From Ligustrum vulgare (lineage: Eukaryota > Streptophyta > Magnoliopsida > Lamiales > Oleaceae), in contig CAUVWQ010000016.1 of assembly GCA_963555705.1 (NCBI GenBank), forward strand, positions 16,001 through 80,000: 64,000 bases of DNA, written 5' to 3'. The position numbers and the translations under genes are program-made. This document shows positions 1 to 12,035 of the stretch, piece by piece (within the stretch, counting starts at the first letter, position 1; each line of letters begins with the position of its first letter). The notes under the pieces are model-generated. The model was not told the DNA's origin, made no database searches, and was given only the letters and a program-made list of their open reading frames with translations.

Positions 1-138
1 ATTTTTACATGATTGAAGGAACAGGATAAACCAGGAATGCATAAGATGTCTATGGAAGAAAATATTAAACAAAGCATATTCGTAATCAAAGCATATGAAA
101 TTAGAAGAGAAATCACCGTTTGAAAGATTCATCATTTT
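1..138. repeat. Partial monomer M0 (right end only)
   Basis: This is the last 138 bp of a monomer, cut by the window edge. It carries the variants ATTTTTACATG and GTAATCAAAG, shared with the ends of M6 and M18. With the next two monomers it matches M18-M20 at an offset of 11897 bp. Confidence 0.95.
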
Positions 139-160
139 CTCGAGCTAAGGGTATTGTCCC
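121..160. other. Invariant 40-bp core around the CTCGAG site (first example)
   Basis: The segment runs from TGAAAGATTC through CTCGAG to GTATTGTCCC. I see it unchanged at every one of the 97 monomer junctions, the next copy being 781-820. Variants begin just outside it: CCGTTT, CTGTTT and CCTTTT on the left, and one CCCCAG in place of CCCGAG on the right at M2. It contains the palindrome CTCGAG and, on the minus strand, a TAG stop directly before CTCGAG. Invariance may reflect recent homogenisation or a binding site; the sequence alone cannot separate these. Confidence 0.7.
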
Positions 161-260
161 GAGTTTTCAAATGACAACAAAAAGGAAAATTGACATTTTT
201 GAAAAATCAATTTGTTGAGGATAATGTTTATTTTGAGTAGGTTGCATGTTATCTTTTGAT

Positions 261-313
261 TTCACTTCCTTGGTTTCTTTACTACTTTCACTTGGAATTT
301 CTATCTTTCTCTT
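261..313 (+). other. Pyrimidine-rich tract within each monomer (M1 example)
   Basis: About 53 bp are dominated by C and T on the plus strand, running from TTCACTTCC to CTTTCTCTT just before the AflII-type palindrome CTTAAG. The tract recurs in every monomer. Two main alleles exist near its left end, CTTCCTTGG and CTCCCTTTG, and they are the most useful markers for higher-order structure. No function can be assigned. Confidence 0.7.
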
Positions 314-618
314 AAGAAATGCCAAATTATCTCCATATTTCCACTCAGTAATATGAAAAGTTTTATTTGGACCTAAAATAGAAATCTCCTTTTGGAAAAA
401 GCTAACTTTAATTTTTGAGCTCCTAACAATCTTTTTAGGATTGGGAGAGTCACCAAGATTTTGAACAACAAAAAAGTCACAACAGATGATCCATGAGACT
501 TTAAAAAAGAGGATAAATTGGAATAAAACGTTTTCTTGGGCACATAAAATGGTTTTTCCCTCGTACGTAAAGTTTTTGAATCCTTGAAGAGAGAGACTAG
601 GTAAAATATTCTCTTCAA

Positions 619-657
619 TTCCAAAATATTCACACCAATTTTGAAACCATTTTGGAA
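619..657. repeat. 9-bp inverted repeat with 21-bp loop (M1 example, one per monomer)
   Basis: The left arm TTCCAAAAT (619-627) and right arm ATTTTGGAA (649-657) are perfect reverse complements separated by 21 bases. The pair sits about 480-520 bp after CTCGAG in each monomer. Most copies keep both arms. Exceptions include the GGTAAAG variant (M69, M83, M86, M88, M91, M93) and the TTTTGAAAAAG variant (M60, M63, M70), which each break one pair. It could form a small cruciform or hairpin, but no function is shown. Confidence 0.75.
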
Positions 658-3600
658 AAATATTTTTTCATGATTGAAGGAACAGGATAAACCAGGAATG
701 CATAAGATGTCTATGGAAGAAAATATTAAACAAAGCATATTCGTAATCCAAGCATATGAAATTAGAAGAGAATCACCGTTTGAAAGATTCATCATTTTCT
801 CGAGCTAAGGGTATTGTCCCCAGTTTTCAAATGACAACAAAAAGGAAAATTGACATTTTTGAAAAATCAATTTGTTGAGGATAATGTTTATTTTGAGTAG
901 GTTGCAGTTATCTTTTGATTTCACTCCCTTTGTTTCTTTACTACTTTCACTTGGAATTTCTATCTTTCTCTTAAGAAATGCCAAATTATCTCCATATTTC
1001 CACTCAGTAATATGAAAAGTTTCATTTGGACCTAAAATAGAAATCTCCGTTTGGAAAAAGCTAACCTTAATTTTTGAGCTCCTAACAATCTTTTTAGGAT
1101 TGGGAGAGTCACCAAGATTTTGAACAACAAAAAAGTCACAGCAGATGATCCATGAGACTTTAAAAAAAGAGGATAAATTGGAATAAAACGTTTTCTTGGG
1201 CACATAAAATGGTTTTTCCCTCGTACGTAAAGTTTTTGAATCCTTGAAGAGAGAGACTAGGTTAAATATTCTCTTCAATTCCAAAATATTCACACCAATT
1301 TTGAAACCATTTTGGAAAAGTATTTTTACATGATTGAAGGAACAGGATAAACCAGGAATGCATAAGATGTCTATGGAAGAAAATATTAAACAAAGCATAT
1401 TCGTAATCCAAGCATATGAAATTAGAAGAGAAATCACCGTTTGAAAGATTCATCATTTTCTCGAGCTAAGGGTATTGTCCCGAGTTTTCAAATGACAACA
1501 AAAAGGAAAATTGACATTTTTGAAAAATCAATTTGTTGAGGATAATGTTTATTTTGAGTAGGTTGCAGTTATCTTTTGATTTCACTCCCTTTGTTTCTTT
1601 ACTACTTTCACTTGGAATTTCTATCTTTCTCTTAAGAAATGCCAAATTATCTCCATATTTCTACTCAGTAATATGAAAAGTTTCATTTGGACCTAAAATA
1701 GAAATCTCCTTTTGGAAAAAGCTAACTTTAATTTTTGAGCTCCTAACAATCTTTTTAGGATTGGGAGAGTCACCAAGATTTTGAACAACAAAAAAGTCAC
1801 AGCAGATGATCCATGAGACTTTAAAAAAAGAGGATAAATTGGAATAAAACGTTTTCTTGGGCACATAAAATGGTTTTTCCCTCGTACGTAAAGTTTTTGA
1901 ATCCTTGAAGAGAGAGACTAGGTAAAATATTCTCTTCAATTCCAAAATATTCACACCAATTTTGAAACCATTTTGGAAAACTATTTTTTCATGATTGAAG
2001 GAACAGGATAAACCAGGAATGCATAAGATGTCTATGGAAGAAAATATTAAACAAAGCATATTCGTAATCAAAGCATATGAAATTAGAAGAGAAATCACCG
2101 TTTGAAAGATTCATCATTTTCTCGAGCTAAGGGTATTGTCCCGAGTTTTCAAATGACAACAAAAAGGAAAATTGACATTTTTGAAAAATCAATTTGTTGA
2201 GGATAATGTTTATTTTGAGTAGGTTGCATGTTATCTTTTGATTTCACTTCCTTGGTTTCTTTACTACTTTCACTTGGAATTTCTATCTTTCTCTTAAGAA
2301 ATGCCAAATTATCTCCATATTTCCACTCAGTAATATGAAAAGTTTCATTTGGACCTAAAATAGAAATCTCCGTTTGGAAAAAGCTAACCTTAATTTTTGA
2401 GCTCCTAACAATCTTTTTAGGATTGGGAGAGTCACCAAGATTTTGAACAACGAAAAAGTCACAGCAGATGATCCATGAGACTTTAAAAAAAGAGGATAAA
2501 TTGGAATAAAACGTTTTCTTGGGCACATAAAATGGTTTTTCCCTCGTACGTAAAGTTTTTGAATCCTTGAAGAGAGAGACTAGGTTAAATATTCTCTTCA
2601 ATTCCAAAATATTCACACCAATTTTGAAACCATTTTGGAAAACTATTTTTACATGATTGAAGGAACAGGATAAACCAGGAATGCATAAGATGTCTATGGA
2701 AGAAAATATTAAACAAAGCATATTCGTAATCCAAGCATATGAAATTAGAAGAGAAATCACCGTTTGAAAGATTCATCATTTTCTCGAGCTAAGGGTATTG
2801 TCCCGAGTTTTCAAATGACAACAAAAAGGAAAATTGACATTTTTGAAAAATCAATTTGTTGAGGATAATGTTTATTTTGAGTAGGTTGCAGTTATCTTTT
2901 GATTTCACTCCCTTTGTTTCTTTACTACTTTCACTTGGAATTTCTATCTTTCTCTTAAGAAATGCCAAATTATCTCCATATTTCTACTCAGTAATATGAA
3001 AAGTTTCATTTGGACCTAAAATAGAAATCTCCTTTTGGAAAAAGCTAACTTTAATTTTTGAGCTCCTAACAATCTTTTTAGGATTGGGAGAGTCACCAAG
3101 ATTTTGAACAACAAAAAAGTCACAGCAGATGATCCATGAGACTTTAAAAAAAGAGGATAAATTGGAATAAAACGTTTTCTTGGGCACATAAAATGGTTTT
3201 TCCCTCGTACGTAAAGTTTTTGAATCCTTGAAGAGAGAGACTAGGTAAAATATTCTCTTCAATTCCAAAATATTCACACCAATTTTGAAACCATTTTGGA
3301 AAACTATTTTTTCATGATTGAAGGAACAGGATAAACCAGGAATGCATAAGATGTCTATGGAAGAAAATATTAAACAAAGCATATTCGTAATCCAAGCATA
3401 TGAAATTAGAAGAGAAATCACCGTTTGAAAGATTCATCATTTTCTCGAGCTAAGGGTATTGTCCCGAGTTTTCAAATGACAACAAAAAGGAAAATTGACA
3501 TTTTTGAAAAATCAATTTGTTGAGGATAATGTTTATTTTGAGTAGGTTGCAGTTATCTTTTGATTTCACTCCCTTTGTTTCTTTACTACTTTCACTTGGA

Positions 3601-6600
3601 ATTTCTATCTTTCTCTTAAGAAATGCCAAATTATCTCCATATTTCCACTCAGTAATATGAAAAGTTTCATTTGGACCTAAAATAGAAATCTCCGTTTGGA
3701 AAAAGCTAACCTTAATTTTTGAGCTCCTAACAATCTTTTTAGGATTGGGAGAGTCACCAAGATTTTGAACAACAAAAAAGTCACAGCAGATGATCCATGA
3801 GACTTTAAAAAAAGAGGATAAATTGGAATAAAACGTTTTCTTGGGCACATAAAATGGTTTTTCCCTCGTACGTAAAGTTTTTGAATCCTTGAAGAGAGAG
3901 ACTAGGTTAAATATTCTCTTCAATTCCAAAATATTCACACCAATTTTGAAACCATTTTGGAAAAGTATTTTTACATGATTGAAGGAACAGGATAAACCAG
4001 GAATGCATAAGATGTCTATGGAAGAAAATATTAAACAAAGCATATTCGTAATCAAAGCATATGAAATTAGAAGAGAAATCACCGTTTGAAAGATTCATCA
4101 TTTTCTCGAGCTAAGGGTATTGTCCCGAGTTTTCAAATGACAACAAAAAGGAAAATTGACATTTTTGAAAAATCAATTTGTTGAGGATAATGTTTATTTT
4201 GAGTAGGTTGCATGTTATCTTTTGATTTCACTTCCTTGGTTTCTTTACTACTTTCACTTGGAATTTCTATCTTTCTCTTAAGAAATGCCAAATTATCTCC
4301 ATATTTCCACTCAGTAATATGAAAAGTTTCATTTGGACCTAAAATAGAAATCTCCGTTTGGAAAAAGCTAACCTTAATTTTTGAGCTCCTAACAATCTTT
4401 TTAGGATTGGGAGAGTCACCAAGATTTTGAACAACAAAAAAGTCACAGCAGATGATCCATGAGACTTTAAAAAAAGAGGATAAATTGGAATAAAACGTTT
4501 TCTTGGGCACATAAAATGGTTTTTCCCTCGTACGTAAAGTTTTTGAATCCTTGAAGAGAGAGACTAGGTTAAATATTCTCTTCAATTCCAAAATATTCAC
4601 ACCAATTTTGAAACCATTTTGGAAAACTATTTTTACATGATTGAAGGAACAGGATAAACCAGGAATGCATAAGATGTCTATGGAAGAAAATATTAAACAA
4701 AGCATATTCGTAATCCAAGCATATGAAATTAGAAGAGAAATCACCGTTTGAAAGATTCATCATTTTCTCGAGCTAAGGGTATTGTCCCGAGTTTTCAAAT
4801 GACAACAAAAAGGAAAATTGACATTTTTGAAAAATCAATTTGTTGAGGATAATGTTTATTTTGAGTAGGTTGCAGTTATCTTTTGATTTCACTCCCTTTG
4901 TTTCTTTACTACTTTCACTTGGAATTTCTATCTTTCTCTTAAGAAATGCCAAATTATCTCCATATTTCTACTCAGTAATATGAAAAGTTTCATTTGGACC
5001 TAAAATAGAAATCTCCTTTTGGAAAAAGCTAACTTTAATTTTTGAGCTCCTAACAATCTTTTTAGGATTGGGAGAGTCACCAAGATTTTGAACAACAAAA
5101 AAGTCACAACAGATGATCCATGAGACTTTAAAAAAAGAGGATAAATTGGAATAAAACGTTTTCTTGGGCACATAAAATGGTTTTTCCCTCGTACGTAAAG
5201 TTTTTGAATCCTTGAAGAGAGAGACTAGGTTAAATATTCTCTTCAATTCCAAAATATTCACACCAATTTTGAAACCATTTTGGAAAACTATTTTTACATG
5301 ATTGAAGGAACAGGATAAACCAGGAATGCATAAGATGTCTATGGAAGAAAATATTAAACAAAGCATATTCGTAATCCAAGCATATGAAATTAGAAGAGAA
5401 ATCACCGTTTGAAAGATTCATCATTTTCTCGAGCTAAGGGTATTGTCCCGAGTTTTCAAATGACAACAAAAAGGAAAATTGACATTTTTGAAAAATCAAT
5501 TTGTTGAGGATAATGTTTATTTTGAGTAGGTTGCAGTTATCTTTTGATTTCACTCCCTTTGTTTCTTTACTACTTTCACTTGGAATTTCTATCTTTCTCT
5601 TAAGAAATGCCAAATTATCTCCATATTTCTACTCAGTAATATGAAAAGTTTCATTTGGACCTAAAATAGAAATCTCCTTTTGGAAAAAGCTAACTTTAAT
5701 TTTTGAGCTCCTAACAATCTTTTTAGGATTGGGAGAGTCACCAAGATTTTGAACAACAAAAAAGTCACAGCAGATGATCCATGAGACTTTAAAAAAAGAG
5801 GATAAATTGGAATAAAACGTTTTCTTGGGCACATAAAATGGTTTTTCCCTCGTACGTAAAGTTTTTGAATCCTTGAAGAGAGAGACTAGGTAAAATATTC
5901 TCTTCAATTCCAAAATATTCACACCAATTTTGAAACCATTTTGGAAAACTATTTTTTCATGATTGAAGGAACAGGATAAACCAGGAATGCATAAGATGTC
6001 TATGGAAGAAAATATTAAACAAAGCATATTCGTAATCCAAGCATATGAAATTAGAAGAGAAATCACCGTTTGAAAGATTCATCATTTTCTCGAGCTAAGG
6101 GTATTGTCCCGAGTTTTCAAATGACAACAAAAAGGAAAATTGACATTTTTGAAAAATCAATTTGTTGAGGATAATGTTTATTTTGAGTAGGTTGCAGTTA
6201 TCTTTTGATTTCACTCCCTTTGTTTCTTTACTACTTTCACTTGGAATTTCTATCTTTCTCTTAAGAAATGCCAAATTATCTCCATATTTCCACTCAGTAA
6301 TATGAAAAGTTTCATTTGGACCTAAAATAGAAATCTCCTTTTGGAAAAAGCTAACTTTAATTTTTGAGCTCCTAACAATCTTTTTAGGATTGGGAGAGTC
6401 ACCAAGATTTTGAACAACAAAAAAGTCACAGCAGATGATCCATGAGACTTTAAAAAAAGAGGATAAATTGGAATAAAACGTTTTCTTGGGCACATAAAAT
6501 GGTTTTTCCCTCGTACGTAAAGTTTTTGAATCCTTGAAGAGAGAGACTAGGTAAAATATTCTCTTCAATTCCAAAATATTCACACCAATTTTGAAACCAT

Positions 6601-9393
6601 TTTGGAAAACTATTTTTTCATGATTGAAGGAACAGGATAAACCAGGAATGCATAAGATGTCTATGGAAGAAAATATTAAACAAAGCATATTCGTAATCCA
6701 AGCATATGAAATTAGAAGAGAAATCACCGTTTGAAAGATTCATCATTTTCTCGAGCTAAGGGTATTGTCCCGAGTTTTCAAATGACAACAAAAAGGAAAA
6801 TTGACATTTTTGAAAAATCAATTTGTTGAGGATAATGTTTATTTTGAGTAGGTTGCAGTTATCTTTTGATTTCACTCCCTTTGTTTCTTTACTACTTTCA
6901 CTTGGAATTTCTATCTTTCTCTTAAGAAATGCCAAATTATCTCCATATTTCCACTCAGTAATATGAAAAGTTTCATTTGGACCTAAAATAGAAATCTCCG
7001 TTTGGAAAAAGCTAACCTTAATTTTTGAGCTCCTAACAATCTTTTTAGGATTGGGAGAGTCACCAAGATTTTGAACAACAAAAAAGTCACAGCAGATGAT
7101 CCATGAGACTTTAAAAAAAGAGGATAAATTGGAATAAAACGTTTTCTTGGGCACATAAAATGGTTTTTCCCTCGTACGTAAAGTTTTTGAATCCTTGAAG
7201 AGAGAGACTAGGTTAAATATTCTCTTCAATTCCAAAATATTCACACCAATTTTGAAACCATTTTGGAAAAGTATTTTTACATGATTGAAGGAACAGGATA
7301 AACCAGGAATGCATAAGATGTCTATGGAAGAAAATATTAAACAAAGCATATTCGTAATCCAAGCATATGAAATTAGAAGAGAAATCACCGTTTGAAAGAT
7401 TCATCATTTTCTCGAGCTAAGGGTATTGTCCCGAGTTTTCAAATGACAACAAAAAGGAAAATTGACATTTTTGAAAAATCAATTTGTTGAGGATAATGTT
7501 TATTTTGAGTAGGTTGCAGTTATCTTTTGATTTCACTCCCTTTGTTTCTTTACTACTTTCACTTGGAATTTCTATCTTTCTCTTAAGAAATGCCAAATTA
7601 TCTCCATATTTCTACTCAGTAATATGAAAAGTTTCATTTGGACCTAAAATAGAAATCTCCTTTCGGAAAAAGCTAACTTTAATTTTTGAGCTCCTAACAA
7701 TCTTTTTAGGATTGGGAGAGTCACCAAGATTTTGAACAACAAAAAAGTCACAGCAGATGATCCATGAGACTTTAAAAAAAGAGGATAAATTGGAATAAAA
7801 CGTTTTCTTGGGCACATAAAATGGTTTTTCCCTCGTACGTAAAGTTTTTGAATCCTTGAAGAGAGAGACTAGGTTAAATATTCTCTTCAATTCCAAAATA
7901 TTCACACCAATTTTGAAACCATTTTGGAAAAGTATTTTTACATGATTGAAGGAACAGGATAAACCAGGAATGCATAAGATGTCTATGGAAGAAAATATTA
8001 AACAAAGCATATTCGTAATCCAAGCATATGAAATTAGAAGAGAAATCACCGTTTGAAAGATTCATCATTTTCTCGAGCTAAGGGTATTGTCCCGAGTTTT
8101 CAAAGGACAAGAAAAAGGAAAATTGACATTTTTGAAAAATCAATTTGTTGAGGATAATGTTTATTTTGAGTAGGTTGCAGTTATCTTTTGATTTCACTCC
8201 CTTTGTTTCTTTACTACTTTCACTTGGAATTTCTATCTTTCTCTTAAGAAATGCCAAATTATCTCCATATTTCTACTCAGTAATATGAAAAGTTTCATTT
8301 GGACCTAAAATAGAAATCTCCTTTTGGAAAAAGCTAACTTTAATTTTTGAGCTCCTAACAATCTTTTTAGGATTGGGAGAGTCACCAAGATTTTGAACAA
8401 CAAAAAAGTCACAGCAGATGATCCATGAGACTTTAAAAAAAGAGGATAAATTGGAATAAAACGTTTTCTTGGGCACATAAAATGGTTTTTCCCTCGTACG
8501 TAAAGTTTTTGAATCCTTGAAGAGAGAGACTAGGTAAAATATTCTCTTCAATTCCAAAATATTCACACCAATTTTGAAACCATTTTGGAAAACTATTTTT
8601 TCATGATTGAAGGAACAGGATAAACCAGGAATGCATAAGATGTCTATGGAAGAAAATATTAAACAAAGCATATTCGTAATCCAAGCATATGAAATTAGAA
8701 GAGAAATCACCGTTTGAAAGATTCATCATTTTCTCGAGCTAAGGGTATTGTCCCGAGTTTTCAAATGACAACAAAAAGGAAAATTGACATTTTTGAAAAA
8801 TCAATTTGTTGAGGATAATGTTTATTTTGAGTAGGTTGCAGTTATCTTTTGATTTCACTCCCTTTGTTTCTTTACTACTTTCACTTGGAATTTCTATCTT
8901 TCTCTTAAGAAATGCCAAATTATCTCCATATTTCTACTCAGTAATATGAAAAGTTTCATTTGGACCTAAAATAGAAATCTCCTTTTGGAAAAAGCTAACT
9001 TTAATTTTTGAGCTCCTAACAATCTTTTTAGGATTGGGAGAGTCACCAAGATTTTGAACAACAAAAAAGTCACAGCAGATGATCCATGAGACTTTAAAAA
9101 AAGAGGATAAATTGGAATAAAACGTTTTCTTGGGCACATAAAATGGTTTTTCCCTCGTACGTAAAGTTTTTGAATCCTTGAAGATAGAGACTAGGTTAAA
9201 TATTCTCTTCAATTCCAAAATATTCACACCAATTTTGAAACCATTTTGGAAAAGTATTTTTACATGATTGAAGGAACAGGATAAACCAGGAATGCATAAG
9301 ATGTCTATGGAAGAAAATATTAAACAAAGCATATTCGTAATCCAAGCATATGAAATTAGAAGAGAAATCACCGTTTGAAAGATTCATCATTTT

Positions 9394-12035
9394 CTCGAGC
9401 TAAGGGTATTGTCCCGAGTTTTCAAATGACAACAAAAAGGAAAATTGACATTTTTGAAAAATCAATTTGTTGAGGATAATGTTTATTTTGAGTAGGTTGC
9501 AGTTATCTTTTGATTTCACTCCCTTTGTTTCTTTACTACTTTCACTTGGAATTTCTATCTTTCTCTTAAGAAATGCCAAATTATCTCCATATTTCTACTC
9601 AGTAATATGAAAAGTTTCATTTGGACCTAAAATAGAAATCTCCTTTTTGGAAAAAGCTAACTTTAATTTTTGAGCTCCTAACAATCTTTTTAGGATTGGG
9701 AGTCACCAAGATTTTGAACAACAAAAAAGTCACAGCAGATGATCCATGAGACTTTAAAAAAAGAGGATAAATTGGAATAAAACGTTTTCTTGGGCACATA
9801 AAATGTTTTTCCCTCGTACGTAAAGTTTTTGAATCCTTGAAGAGAGAGACTAGGTTAAATATTCTCTTCAATTCCAAAATATTCGCACCAATTTTGAAAC
9901 CATTTTGGAAAAGTATTTTTACATGATTGAAGGAACAGGATAAACCAGGAATGCATAAGATGTCTATGGAAGAAAATATTAAACAAAGCATATTCGTAAT
10001 CCAAGCATATGAAATTAGAAGAGAAATCACCGTTTGAAAGATTCATCATTTTCTCGAGCTAAGGGTATTGTCCCGAGTTTTCAAATGACAACAAAAAGGA
10101 AAATTGACATTTTTGAAAAATCAATTTGTTGAGGATAATGTTTATTTTGAGTAGGTTGCAGTTATCTTTTGATTTCACTCCCTTTGTTTCTTTACTACTT
10201 TCACTTGGAATTTCTATCTTTCTCTTAAGAAATGCCAAATTATCTCCATATTTCTACTCAGTAATATGAAAAGTTTCATTTGGACCTAAAATAGAAATCT
10301 CCTTTTTGGAAAAAGCTAACTTTAATTTTTGAGCTCCTAACAATCTTTTTAGGATTGGGAGTCACCAAGATTTTGAACAACAAAAAAGTCACAGCAGATG
10401 ATCCATGAGACTTTAAAAAAAGAGGATAAATTGGAATAAAACGTTTTCTTGGGCACATAAAATGTTTTTCCCTCGTACGTAAAGATTTTGAATCCTTGAA
10501 GAGAGAGACTAGGTTAAATATTCTCTTCAATTCCAAAATATTCACACCAATTTTGAAACCATTTTGGAAAAGTATTTTTACATGATTGAAGGAACAGGAT
10601 AAACCAGGAATGCATAAGATGTCTATGGAAGAAAATATTAAACAAAGCATATTCGTAATCCAAGCATATGAAATTAGAAGAGAAATCACCGTTTGAAAGA
10701 TTCATCATTTTCTCGAGCTAAGGGTATTGTCCCGAGTTTTCAAATGACAACAAAAAGGAAAATTGACATTTTTGAAAAATCAATTTGTTGAGGATAATGT
10801 TTATTTTGAGTAGGTTGCAGTTATCTTTTGATTTCACTCCCTTTGTTTCTTTACTACTTTCACTTGGAATTTCTATCTTTCTCTTAAGAAATGCCAAATT
10901 ATCTCCATATTTCTACTCAGTAATATGAAAAGTTTCATTTGGACCTAAAATAGAAATCTCCTTTTTGGAAAAAGCTAACTTTAATTTTTGAGCTCCTAAC
11001 AATCTTTTTAGGATTGGGAGAGTCACCAAGATTTTGAACAACAAAAAAGTCACAGCAGATGATCCATGAGACTTTAAAAAAAGAGGATAAATTGGAATAA
11101 AACGTTTTCTTGGGCACATAAAATGGTTTTTCCCTCGTACGTAAAGTTTTTGAATCCTTGAAGAGAGAGACTAGGTTAAATATTCTCTTCAATTCCAAAA
11201 TATTCACACCAATTTTGAAACCATTTTGGAAAACTATTTTTACATGATTGAAGGAACAGGATAAACCAGGAATGCATAAGATGTCTATGGAAGAAAATAT
11301 TAAACAAAGCATATTCGTAATCCAAGCATATGAAATTAGAAGAGAAATCACCGTTTGAAAGATTCATCATTTTCTCGAGCTAAGGGTATTGTCCCGAGTT
11401 TTCAAATGACAACAAAAAGGAAAATTGACATTTTTGAAAAATCAATTTGTTGAGGATAATGTTTATTTTGAGTAGGTTGCAGTTATCTTTTGATTTCACT
11501 CCCTTTGTTTCTTTACTACTTTCACTTGGAATTTCTATCTTTCTCTTAAGAAATGCCAAATTATCTCCATATTTCTACTCAGTAATATGAAAAGTTTCAT
11601 TTGGACCTAAAATAGAAATCTCCTTTTTGGAAAAAGCTAACTTTAATTTTTGAGCTCCTAACAATCTTTTTAGGATTGGGAGAGTCACCAAGATTTTGAA
11701 CAACAAAAAAGTCACAGCAGATGATCCATGAGACTTTAAAAAAAGAGGATAAATTGGAATAAAAAGTTTTCTTGGGCACATAAAATGGTTTTTCCCTCGT
11801 ACGTAAAGTTTTTGAATCCTTGAAGAGAGAGACTAGGTTAAATATTCTCTTCAATTCCAAAATATTCACACCAATTTTGAAACCATTTTGGAAAAGTATT
11901 TTTACATGATTGAAGGAACAGGATAAACCAGGAATGCATAAGATGTCTATGGAAGAAAATATTAAACAAAGCATATTCGTAATCAAAGCATATGAAATTA
12001 GAAGAGAAATCACCGTTTGAAAGATTCATCATTTT
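9394..12035. repeat. Monomers M15-M18, block with private T insertion
   Basis: All four monomers carry CTCCTTTTTGG, one T longer than elsewhere. M15 and M16 also share GGGAGTCACC (two bases shorter than GGGAGAGTCACC) and AAATGTTTTTCC (one base shorter), giving 659 bp. M17 and M18 lack those deletions and are 662 bp. The insertion probably arose once and spread locally, with the two deletions added later in the M15/M16 ancestor. M18 ends with the GTAATCAAAG variant, as does M0. Confidence 0.85.

Larger units (their letters stand above)
139..9393. repeat. Monomers M1-M14, mixed, loosely trimeric zone
   Basis: Fourteen monomers of 660-662 bp. M4 (2121) and M7 (4105) are nearly the same: both have GCATGTTATC (one extra base), CTTCCTTGG, CCGTTTGG and CTATTTTTACA, and they are 1984 bp apart. 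M3, M5, M9 and M13 share CTACTCAG, GGTAAAAT and CTATTTTTTCA. M2, M6 and M11 share CCACTCAG, CCGTTTGG, GGTTAAAT and GTATTTTTACA. The three types alternate with partial regularity, a degraded trimer pattern. Single oddities: AAAGGACAAG in M13, CTTTCGG in M12, GAAGATAGAG in M14. Confidence 0.8.

Noticed and set aside
121..160. CENP-B box in the conserved core
   Set aside because: The core lacks the TTCG....A..CGGG pattern of the vertebrate CENP-B box.
179..213. Imperfect palindrome around ATTTTTGAAAAAT as a regulatory site
   Set aside because: It is a short AT-only dyad of the kind expected by chance in such AT-rich sequence. Some copies (M45, M47, M54, M58) break it with GTAAAAT.
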